Source: Bosea sp. PAMC 26642
GTDB taxonomy: Bacteria; Pseudomonadota; Alphaproteobacteria; Rhizobiales; Beijerinckiaceae
Direction of reading: 5' to 3'
DNA length: 64,000 nt
NCBI RefSeq assembly: GCF_001562255.1
Contig: NZ_CP014301.1
Span: 1,674,001 to 1,738,000, forward strand
The translations under genes and the position numbers were made by a program. Position 1 is the first letter of the stretch. Each line of letters opens with the position of its first letter. This document shows, in pieces, positions 45,841 to 53,647 of the stretch. Below the pieces are notes generated by a model. That model was not told the origin of the DNA. It saw only the letters and a list, made by a program, of their open reading frames with translations, and searched no databases.

Positions 45841-48285
45841 TCAATACAATCCGCCGGTCCCCGAACTGACGCCCCTCCCGCCGGGCGAAACATTGAGTGG
45901 AGCCGAGCCGTCGCCCGCCGCGCCGATGACGGAATAGCTGTCGGGTGGCGCCGTCCCGGGCTTGAACGCCTCCAGGATGCCCCCCTCGCCGCCCGAGCGC
46001 ATCCCGGTCTTGGGATCGACGCGGATCAGCTTGATGCCGGCGGGCACGCGGAACGGCGTGGCCGGCTTGTCCTTCAGCGCAGCCATCATGAAGTCGCGGA
46101 AGATCGGCGCGGCATATTGGCCCGCCGTCGCCGAGGTGCCGAGTGATTTCGGCTTGTCGAAGCCCATATAGACGCCGACGGCGAGGTCCGGCGAAAAGCC
46201 GACGAACCAGACGTCCTTGGCATCGTTCGTGGTGCCGGTCTTGCCGCCAAGCGGCTTTCCGACGGTCTTGACCACGGTCGCCGTGCCCGCGTTGACCACA
46301 CCTTCCAGGATCGAGACCATCTGGTAGGCGGTCAGCGGATCGAGCACCTGGTCTCGGTTGTCGACGAGGCGCGGCTCGCGCTGGCTGTTCCACTTCTCGG
46401 CATTGCAGCCTTCGCAGATACGCTGGTCGTGCCGGAAGATCGTGCCGCCCCAGCGATCCTGGATGCGGTCGATCAGCGTCGGTCGGATGCGCTTGCCGCC
46501 GTTGACGAGCATGGCGTAGCCGGCCGTCATCCGCATCACCGTGGTCTCGCCCGCACCCAGCGCCATCGAGAGCACCGGCAGCATGTCATCATAGACGCCG
46601 AAGCGGCGGGCATATTCCGCGATCAGCGGCATGCCGACATCCTTGGCGAGCCTGACCGTCATCAGGTTCTTGGAGAACTGGATGCCGTAACGCAGCGTCC
46701 GCGGCCCGGTCGATTTGCCGTCGTAGTTCTCCGGCCGCCACATGCCGAGCCCACCGCCCTGGTCGACCTCGATCGGCGCATCCAGCACGATGCTCGACGG
46801 CGTGTAGCCGTTGTCGAGCGCGGTCGCATAGACGAAGGGCTTGAAGGACGAACCCGGCTGGCGCAGCGCCTGCGTCGCCCGGTTGAACTCCGACTGATCA
46901 TGCGAGAAGCCGCCGACCATCGCCAGAACGCGGCCCGAGAACGGGTCCATCACGGTGATGGCGCCGTTGACCTCCGGCAATTGCCGCAGACGGACCTGGC
47001 CCGCACGGCCGTCGATCGGCTCGACATAGACCACGTCGCCGGTCGAGACCGCCTGCGAGACGCGGGCGCGCCGCGTCCATTTGATGCCCTCGCCCGCCAG
47101 CGTCACGGTCTCGCGGTCGCTTTTGAGCTGGCCGGAGTTCTCGCGCAGCGGATGCAGGCCAAGCCGGGCGCTGTCGCCCGCGACCTCGAGTACCACTGCC
47201 AGCCGCCACGGCGCGACATCGCCGAGCACGGGCAGTTCGCCGATCGCCAACCCCCAGTCGCGCGCGCCGAGTTCGAGCTTCTGAATCGCGCCGCGCCAGC
47301 CGCGCGCCTCGTCGAAGCGCACCAGCCCATCGACGAGCGATTTGCGCGCCAAAAGCTGCATCTTCGGATCGACCGTGGAACGCACCGAGAGGCCGCCTTC
47401 CAGCAGCTTCTTCTCGCCGTAGCGGTCCTGCAGCTCGCGCCGGATTTCCTCGGCGAAATAGCCCGCCGCTATGTTGTTGGCCGAGACCGTGCGCGGATTG
47501 ACGCCGAGCGGCTGGTTCTTGGCCGCGTCGCCGGCCTCGCGCTTGACGACCCCGTTCTCGACCATGCGGTCGATCACATAGTTGCGGCGCTCGATCGCCC
47601 GCTCGCGGTTGCGGAACGGATGCAGGTCGGTCGGCGCCTTCGGCAGGGCGGCGAGATAGGCCGCCTCCTGCAGGTTCAGCTCATGCACGGACTTGCCGAA
47701 ATAGTTCAGCGCCGCCGCGGCGATGCCGTAGCTGCCCTGCCCTGGTGCTGGCGCGCCGAGATAGATCTCGTTGAGATAGAGCTCGAGAATCTTGTCCTTC
47801 GAATAGGTCGACTCGATTCGCAGCGCGACCAGCGCTTCGCGGATCTTGCGCTCGATGTTCTGCTCGGAGCCGACCAGGAAGTTCTTGGCGACCTGTTGGG
47901 TGATCGTCGAGGCGCCCTGCGGCCGGCGGCCGGCGGCACGATTACGGAAATTGGTGATCGCGGCGCGCACCAGACCCTCGGGGTCGACGCCGACATGCTT
48001 GTAGAAATTCTTGTCCTCGGCCGAGAGATAGGCGTCGATGATCAGCTTGGGCACGGCCTGGATCGGCAAATAAAGCCGGCGCTCGCGCGCGAATTCGGCG
48101 ATCAGCGAGCCGTCGCCGGCATGGACGCGGGTCATCACCGGCGGCTCGTAGTTCCGCAGCTGCGCCGAATCTGGCAGGTCCCTGGAGAAATGCCAGACGA
48201 GCCCGGCGGCCGCGACGGCGCCGATGACGAAGACGATCGCGCCTGCGGCGAACAACCATCCGAAGATTCGCAGAACAAACCGCAT
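45841..48285 (-). CDS. mrcA: Penicillin-binding protein 1A (bifunctional transglycosylase/transpeptidase)
   Basis: A class A penicillin-binding protein of 814 residues that polymerises and cross-links peptidoglycan. It has an N-terminal membrane helix (about 8-32), a GT51 transglycosylase domain with catalytic Glu90 (SAEDKNFYKHVGVD) and STITQQVAKN, and an OB/linker region. The transpeptidase has Ser479-Ser-Phe-Lys482, SKN at 538-540 and KTGTT at 682-686. A CEGC pair (624 and 627) precedes the last motif. The length and motifs are normal. The start at 48285 has a suitable short n-region (MRFVLRIFG). Confidence 0.96.
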   Translation of the reverse strand: MRFVLRIFGWLFAAGAIVFVIGAVAAAGLVWHFSRDLPDSAQLRNYEPPVMTRVHAGDGSLIAEFARERRLYLPIQAVPKLIIDAYLSAEDKNFYKHVGVDPEGLVRAAITNFRNRAAGRRPQGASTITQQVAKNFLVGSEQNIERKIREALVALRIESTYSKDKILELYLNEIYLGAPAPGQGSYGIAAAALNYFGKSVHELNLQEAAYLAALPKAPTDLHPFRNRERAIERRNYVIDRMVENGVVKREAGDAAKNQPLGVNPRTVSANNIAAGYFAEEIRRELQDRYGEKKLLEGGLSVRSTVDPKMQLLARKSLVDGLVRFDEARGWRGAIQKLELGARDWGLAIGELPVLGDVAPWRLAVVLEVAGDSARLGLHPLRENSGQLKSDRETVTLAGEGIKWTRRARVSQAVSTGDVVYVEPIDGRAGQVRLRQLPEVNGAITVMDPFSGRVLAMVGGFSHDQSEFNRATQALRQPGSSFKPFVYATALDNGYTPSSIVLDAPIEVDQGGGLGMWRPENYDGKSTGPRTLRYGIQFSKNLMTVRLAKDVGMPLIAEYARRFGVYDDMLPVLSMALGAGETTVMRMTAGYAMLVNGGKRIRPTLIDRIQDRWGGTIFRHDQRICEGCNAEKWNSQREPRLVDNRDQVLDPLTAYQMVSILEGVVNAGTATVVKTVGKPLGGKTGTTNDAKDVWFVGFSPDLAVGVYMGFDKPKSLGTSATAGQYAAPIFRDFMMAALKDKPATPFRVPAGIKLIRVDPKTGMRSGGEGGILEAFKPGTAPPDSYSVIGAAGDGSAPLNVSPGGRGVSSGTGGLY

Positions 48286-48419
48286 TTCAGGCCCCGGCCC
48301 TCGTGATTAGCGTCCGGCGCGCCCAAATCGGACGCCTTGCAGATTTCATGTCTATAACATGCCGTAAATGGCGGAACCGTGGCCTATCGACCACAATCGC
48401 CCACAGCGCAAGCGCAAGC

Positions 48420-49724
48420 TCAGCGCCGGTTTCCAGCCTCCTTGCCGACGAGGCGCTCGGGCTGGAAGTGGCTCTCGATCGCGTCGCGCACCGCGCTCAC
48501 CGCCTGCAGCCGCCATGCCGCGGAGTTCAGCAGTTCGGCATCTTTCGGGCTGGACATGTAGCCCAGCTCGACCAGCACGGACGGGACGTCCGGCGCGCTG
48601 AGGACGCGGAACCCCGCCGAACGCAGCGGCACCTTGTGCATCTTCACCGAGCCGCCAAGCTTGTCGACGAGATTGCGCGCGAACACCGAGGAGAAGGTTC
48701 TGGTCTCTCGCTTGGCCAGATCCATCAGGATTCCGGCGACGTCATGGACGTCCTCGCTCGAATCGAGCCCCGCGACGGCATCGGCCTGGTTTTCCTTGGC
48801 CGCGAGCCGGGCGGCCTCCGCGTCCGTGGCGCGTTCCGAGCCGGTATAGACCGTCGCACCGCGCACATCCTGCGCCTGCGTCAGCGAATCGGCATGGATC
48901 GACAAGAAGAGATCGGCCCCCGCCTGCCTCGCGATGCGGACACGCTCGGCCAGCGCCACGAAGCGGTCGTCGTCGCGCGTCATCAGCACCTTGTAGCGGC
49001 CGCCTGCCTCGAGCTGCTCTTTGAGCAGCGCCCCGAACGCCAGCACGACCGATTTCTCGGCGATCGACGCGACGACCGCGCCAGGGTCGATGCCGCCATG
49101 GCCGGGGTCGATCACGACGATCTTGCGTGTTTCCCCTAACGGCTTTGCCGGCACGACGGCCGGCGGCGCCGGACTCCCCGCCTCGGGGCCGGAGCGGGCT
49201 GCGGCGGCTAGAAATTCAGCGCGGCTCGTGCGCCTGAGTTCGATCACCAGCTCGCCGAAACCGCCGCGCACCGGCTTCACCTCGGCCCGCGCCACCAGCG
49301 CAGGCTGCGTCAGGTCCAGGATGATTCGCGAGCGCTCGGCCGTGAACAACCCGAATCGATAGGCGCCGACGAAGCCGACGCTCTTGCGCGCGGCGGCCGG
49401 CTGGACCTGGAAATTCACCGAGGGCAGATCGACGATGACGCGGTCGGGCCCGGCCGTGACCAGCGTCGCCACCGCCACCGGCTGCGACAGCGTCATGGTC
49501 AGGCGCACGATCTCGCCGGCCTGCTCGAGCCTGGCGTCGGTCGCGACGGGAAAGTCGCTGGCGGGTTTGGGATTGGCCATGGCAGGGCCCACGCCGCACA
49601 TCACCAGCCACGCGCCCAGCACCAGGCGCGACAGCGCCTGTGAGAAGGACCAGCCGGAGCCGGCGCCGCGGGAATGGGTGTGAAATGTCAGGGCGAATGT
49701 CCTTATCAACGTGATCGAGGCCAA
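48420..49724 (-). CDS. amiC: N-acetylmuramoyl-L-alanine amidase (AmiC-like)
   Basis: A zinc amidase that splits septal peptidoglycan during daughter-cell separation. The 434-residue precursor has an N-terminal export signal ending at PAMANP (about 51), an AMIN domain (about 55-165) that targets the septum, and an Amidase_3 domain (about 205-425). The zinc and catalytic residues are His in VIDPGHGGIDPG, Glu in IAEKSVVLAF, His in LSIHADS and Glu in LVELGYMSS. It is the only amidase gene in the window and is adjacent to mrcA, in an arrangement usual for Rhizobiales. Confidence 0.92.
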   Translation of the reverse strand: MASITLIRTFALTFHTHSRGAGSGWSFSQALSRLVLGAWLVMCGVGPAMANPKPASDFPVATDARLEQAGEIVRLTMTLSQPVAVATLVTAGPDRVIVDLPSVNFQVQPAAARKSVGFVGAYRFGLFTAERSRIILDLTQPALVARAEVKPVRGGFGELVIELRRTSRAEFLAAAARSGPEAGSPAPPAVVPAKPLGETRKIVVIDPGHGGIDPGAVVASIAEKSVVLAFGALLKEQLEAGGRYKVLMTRDDDRFVALAERVRIARQAGADLFLSIHADSLTQAQDVRGATVYTGSERATDAEAARLAAKENQADAVAGLDSSEDVHDVAGILMDLAKRETRTFSSVFARNLVDKLGGSVKMHKVPLRSAGFRVLSAPDVPSVLVELGYMSSPKDAELLNSAAWRLQAVSAVRDAIESHFQPERLVGKEAGNRR

Positions 49725-50331
49725 AACGTCACCGAAGTTTAACCATAACGACGCGAGCCATTAACGGTCGGTTACCACGCCGCCGTCGAGCCGTGAACCG
49801 GCCCACTCCGGCGATGGCCTGATCACAACACGATGTGACCTGCCCGACACGATCCGACTTGCAAATCGCTGTCACCTGTCTGTAATGCAGTTGGTTGCAT
49901 TGCGAAGCCGCCCATGGTGCGCATCCGGATCGTCAAGATCCGTCGGCGTCCGGGTTCCGGTTTCAGTCAACCGTAACGGATCGTCCGCGGACGGCCGGCG
50001 TCAGTACGCAAGTTCGACGCAAGGCCAGTCTCGCGAGCGTGCAAACGCGGCGTGCTTCGTCTTTTTCGGCAGGCGCGCCGCAGGTCAGGACAGATGTCGG
50101 GGCATACGACGCCGCATATCGCATCGGTGGTTCGTCCATACCTGCGGGACCGTGACGGGCTGTGCGCCCGTTCGGATTTCCCGAGCCGCAGATCTGTCTC
50201 GATCAAACTCGCCTCCCTCCTGCAACATGCCGGCGAAAGCCGGCCTCAGCGCGGCGTCCCTGCCCGCGGCAGCGGATTTCCGTCCGCAGCCCGGCGGGTC
50301 ATGACGACGGCTGCGCCAATGGAAACCTCTG
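49725..50331 (+). other. Long leader / divergent region of amiC and rne
   Basis: This 607-bp gap lies between amiC (minus) and the RNase E gene (plus). It holds no convincing ORF or repeat. RNase E mRNAs usually have long 5' leaders used for autoregulatory decay, so much of it is probably transcribed leader. A near-consensus CtrA box lies close to the amiC end. Confidence 0.5.
49761..49775. promoter_or_regulatory. Near-consensus CtrA box upstream of amiC
   Basis: TTAACGGTCGGTTAC is TTAA-N7-TTAC, one base from the CtrA consensus TTAA-N7-TTAA. It is 37 bases upstream of the amiC start, a position where CtrA could activate or repress. Many cell-division genes of alphaproteobacteria are in the CtrA regulon, but one-mismatch sites also arise by chance. 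Confidence 0.35.
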
Positions 50332-53100
50332 ATGGCCAACAAGATGCTTATCGATGCCACCCACCCGGAAGAGACCCGGGTCGTGGTGGTCCGCGGATCG
50401 CGCGTCGAGGAGTTTGACTTCGAATCCGCCAGCCGCAAGCCGCTGCGGGGCAACATCTACTTGGCGAAGGTGACGCGCGTGGAGCCTTCGCTCCAAGCCG
50501 CCTTCGTTGAATATGGCGGCAACCGCCACGGCTTCCTCGCCTTCTCCGAAATCCACCCGGACTATTACCAGATCCCGGTTGCCGACCGGCAGGCCCTGAT
50601 CGCCGAGGAGGCCCGCGCCGACCGCGAGGACGAGCACGCCGAGGAAAAGCGCGAGAAGCGCGGCGGCCGCCGCGATCGCGGCCGCAGGGGGGACCGTGAC
50701 GGACGCGCCAAGAAGGCCGCGAACGACGAGACGATCAGTGCGGAGGTCGATGGCGAGACCGCGATCGTCGAGACCGACGGCAAGGAAGCCGCCATGGTCA
50801 ACGAGGGCGCGCCCGCCTTTGGCGAAGACTTCGCTCCGAGCGTCGCCGAATCGGACAACGAGGACGCCGTCGAGAACGCGGCGCCCCTGACCTTCGAGAC
50901 GGAAGCCCTCGATGAATCCGAGGCTCCCGCTGAGGCGCAAGAGGCCCGCAGGCCCGCCGAAGAGGACGAGGATGGCGACGAGCACGGCGACGACGCCGAG
51001 CACGAGGAGCCCGAGCAGCTTGGCGGCGGCGACGCGCTCGACGACATCCAGGAGCGTCCGCAGCGCCAGTCACGCCGCCAGTACAAGATCCAGGAGGTGA
51101 TCAAGCGCCGCCAGATCATCCTGGTCCAGGTCGTCAAGGAAGAGCGCGGCAACAAGGGCGCGGCGCTCACCACCTATCTCTCGCTCGCCGGCCGTTATTC
51201 GGTCCTGATGCCCAACACCGGCAAGGGCGGCGGCATCTCGCGCAAGATCACCAACACGGAAGATCGCAAGCGCCTCAAGGAAGTCGCCTCCGAGCTGGAG
51301 GTGCCCGACGGCATGGGCATCATCCTGCGCACGGCCGGCGCCTCGCGCACCAAGGTCGAGATCAAGCGCGACTACGAATATCTGATGCGGATGTGGGAGA
51401 GCGTGCGCGAACTCACGCTGGCCTCGGTCGCCCCGGCGCTGGTCTATGAGGAGGGCAACCTCGTTAAGCGCTCGATCCGCGACCTCTACAACAAGGATAT
51501 CGACGAGGTCCACGTCGCCGGTGACGAAGCCTATCGCGAGGCCAAGGAATTCATGCGCATGCTCATGCCGAGCCAGGCAAAGAGCGTGAAGGCCTATCGC
51601 GAGCAGACGCCGCTCTTCGCGGGCTTCGGCGTCGAAAGCCAGCTCGATGCGATGTTCTCCAGCACGGTGACGCTGAAATCGGGCGGCTACATCGTCATCA
51701 ACCAGACCGAGGCGCTGGTCGCCATCGACATCAACTCCGGGCGCTCGACCCGCGAGCACAATATCGAGGACACCGCCCTCAAGACCAATATCGAAGCGGC
51801 GGAGGAAATCTCCCGCCAGCTTCGCCTGCGCGATCTCGCCGGTCTCATCGTGATCGATTTCATCGACATGGACGAGAACCGCAACAACCGCGCCGTCGAG
51901 AAGAAGCTGAAGGACTGCCTCAAGGACGATCGCGCCCGCATCCAGATCGGCCGCATATCCGCCTTCGGCCTGCTCGAAATGTCGCGCCAGCGCATCCGGA
52001 CCGGCGTACTGGAGAGCTCGTCCATTCCCTGCCCGCACTGCGCCGGCGCCGGCATGATGCGCTCGATCCCGTCCGTCGCGTTGCAGATCCTGCGGGCGTT
52101 GGAAGAGGCCTTGATCAAGAGCGCCTCGCACAACCTCACCGTCCGGACACGGCCGGATGTTGCGCTTTATGTACTCAACCAGAAGCGCGCCCACCTGACC
52201 GACCTCGAAACCCGCTTCGCCATCTCGATCGGCGTCACAGTCGATGCCACTCTGCTCGGCACCCGCTATTTCGAGGTCGAGCGCGGCGAGTTCGTCGGCA
52301 ATGAAGGCCGGGTGATCCCGACAAGCTTCAGGGCCGAGACTGTCGCCGATGACGATGACGAGGCGCTCGATGCCGCCGCCGAAGCCGAAGCGCTCGACGC
52401 CGAGCAGGAGGTCGATGCGGTCGCCAACGAGAACAAGCCGGAGCTGGCCGAGGGCGAGGCCCGCGGTGAAGGCGGCCGCAAGCGCCGGCGTCGTCGCCGG
52501 CGGCGGCGTGGCGGCGAGCGCGACGCCAATGGCGTGCGGCTCGACGGCGGCAGCGATGCCGAAGGTGACGAGGACGGCGAAGGCGACGACGAGGACGGCG
52601 ACGAGAACGCCGCCGAGACGAGCGAGAGCGAAACCGTCGCGGAGGTTGTCGCCTCCGAGCCGGTCGAGGCGCCCGTCGCAGCCGAACCGGAAGCCGAGGA
52701 CGCCAAGCCGCGCCGTGGCCGTCGTGGTGGGCGCAAGCCCAAGGCCGACGCCGAGGCTCCCGCCGATGCCGCAGCCGTCTCCGAGACGGTGGAGGCGGTG
52801 ACGGAAGCCGTCGCTGCTGAGCCCGAGGCGCCAGGACCGGCCGAGAAGCCCAAGCGCGTCAGGGCTCCTCGAAAGAAGGTCGTGCCGATTACCGAAGGTG
52901 GCGAACCGGCGCCGGCGGCCGAAGCAGCCCCTGCCCCGGTCGAGGTGCCCGTTGCGGCTGAGCCCGCGCCCGAGCCCGAGCCGACACCAGCGCCCAAGCC
53001 GCGCCTCGTCGAGGAACCCGTGGCAGTGGTCCTGACCGAGCCCGACCCGGACCGCCCCAAGCGCGGCGGCTGGTGGAACAAGCTGGCCGGACGAGGCTGA
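50332..53100 (+). CDS. rne: Ribonuclease E
   Basis: The main endoribonuclease of mRNA decay and RNA processing, 922 residues. The S1 domain (about 37-98) is interrupted by a long acidic, disordered insertion (about 100-245) before continuing at RRQYKIQEVIKRRQIILVQ. This insertion is typical for alphaproteobacteria. The catalytic DNase-I-like domain has metal ligands Asp466 in VAIDINSGRST and Asp509 in VIDFIDMDENRNN. The zinc-link is CPHC (567-570). The C-terminal half is low-complexity: acidic runs, an Arg-rich block (KRRRRRRRRRGGERD) for RNA binding, and Ala/Pro/Glu repeats for degradosome contacts. A strong terminator follows. Confidence 0.96.
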   Translation: MANKMLIDATHPEETRVVVVRGSRVEEFDFESASRKPLRGNIYLAKVTRVEPSLQAAFVEYGGNRHGFLAFSEIHPDYYQIPVADRQALIAEEARADREDEHAEEKREKRGGRRDRGRRGDRDGRAKKAANDETISAEVDGETAIVETDGKEAAMVNEGAPAFGEDFAPSVAESDNEDAVENAAPLTFETEALDESEAPAEAQEARRPAEEDEDGDEHGDDAEHEEPEQLGGGDALDDIQERPQRQSRRQYKIQEVIKRRQIILVQVVKEERGNKGAALTTYLSLAGRYSVLMPNTGKGGGISRKITNTEDRKRLKEVASELEVPDGMGIILRTAGASRTKVEIKRDYEYLMRMWESVRELTLASVAPALVYEEGNLVKRSIRDLYNKDIDEVHVAGDEAYREAKEFMRMLMPSQAKSVKAYREQTPLFAGFGVESQLDAMFSSTVTLKSGGYIVINQTEALVAIDINSGRSTREHNIEDTALKTNIEAAEEISRQLRLRDLAGLIVIDFIDMDENRNNRAVEKKLKDCLKDDRARIQIGRISAFGLLEMSRQRIRTGVLESSSIPCPHCAGAGMMRSIPSVALQILRALEEALIKSASHNLTVRTRPDVALYVLNQKRAHLTDLETRFAISIGVTVDATLLGTRYFEVERGEFVGNEGRVIPTSFRAETVADDDDEALDAAAEAEALDAEQEVDAVANENKPELAEGEARGEGGRKRRRRRRRRRGGERDANGVRLDGGSDAEGDEDGEGDDEDGDENAAETSESETVAEVVASEPVEAPVAAEPEAEDAKPRRGRRGGRKPKADAEAPADAAAVSETVEAVTEAVAAEPEAPGPAEKPKRVRAPRKKVVPITEGGEPAPAAEAAPAPVEVPVAAEPAPEPEPTPAPKPRLVEEPVAVVLTEPDPDRPKRGGWWNKLAGRG

Positions 53101-53104
53101 GATG

Positions 53105-53140
53105 AAAAAGGCCGCTGCGGGACACCGCAGCGGCCTTTTT
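53105..53140 (+). terminator. Strong rho-independent terminator of rne
   Basis: AAAAAGGCCGCTGCGG and CCGCAGCGGCCTTTTT form a perfect 16-base-pair stem with the loop GACA, ending in five T. It begins four bases past the rne stop codon and should work in both directions. Confidence 0.97.
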
Positions 53141-53160
53141 CTGGACCCGAGGTGCTTGCA

Positions 53161-53595
53161 ATGCCACCGCCCCGCAATCGCGAAAGGCAAATCTTGATTG
53201 CGCTTGGCGCAATATTGCTGATCGGTCTTGCTGGACTCGGATGGCAAATGCTTGGCGGCCTCGGCGTTGGGCTTCTTGGCCTGCTCGTATTGTTCGTCGC
53301 AGTCCGGGTGGAACTGGAAGGCGACCGGCCTGTCGGAACGCAATCGACGCCGGAGGCCTACGCTCGGCATTTTCAAACCGAAGCGGACCAACCGCATACC
53401 GCCCGCGCCAGTCGCCGAGCCGAAGTCGCCTCATTCGTTTCGACGGCGCGTCTGTTTGTAATCGCCGGAGCGGTGCTCACGACGACCGGGTTCGCCCTGT
53501 TGTTCTCCGGTGTTGGCCAGCACAATTTTCCTGCCCTGTTCTGGGTTCTGGGTGATGCTTCCATCAACCTCTTCCAGAAGGGCAAGCCGTGGTAG
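53161..53595 (+). CDS. Small membrane protein, paralogue of the gene at 28965
   Basis: A 144-residue protein with an N-terminal hydrophobic pair (about 10-48, ILIALGAILLIGLAGLGW then LGGLGVGLLGLLVLFVAVRV), a charged middle (SRRAEVASFVSTAR) and a C-terminal hydrophobic segment (VIAGAVLTTTGFALLFSGVG). The LGxxxxFxAVRxxLExD pattern is shared with the protein at 28965-29303, while this one has a longer tail ending NLFQKGKPW. I used the ATG at 53161. The gene starts 20 bases past the rne terminator. Either it has its own weak promoter or relies on readthrough. The function is unknown. Confidence 0.65.
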   Translation: MPPPRNRERQILIALGAILLIGLAGLGWQMLGGLGVGLLGLLVLFVAVRVELEGDRPVGTQSTPEAYARHFQTEADQPHTARASRRAEVASFVSTARLFVIAGAVLTTTGFALLFSGVGQHNFPALFWVLGDASINLFQKGKPW

Positions 53596-53647
53596 CGACG
53601 GCTCAGCATCGGAGCACTCCGCGTGGGGCACAGCCCAACGCCCACCC

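Noticed and set aside
51070..53397. Minus-strand frame of 775 codons opposite rne
   Set aside because: It is antisense to RNase E and its composition follows from the repetitive C-terminal half of rne.
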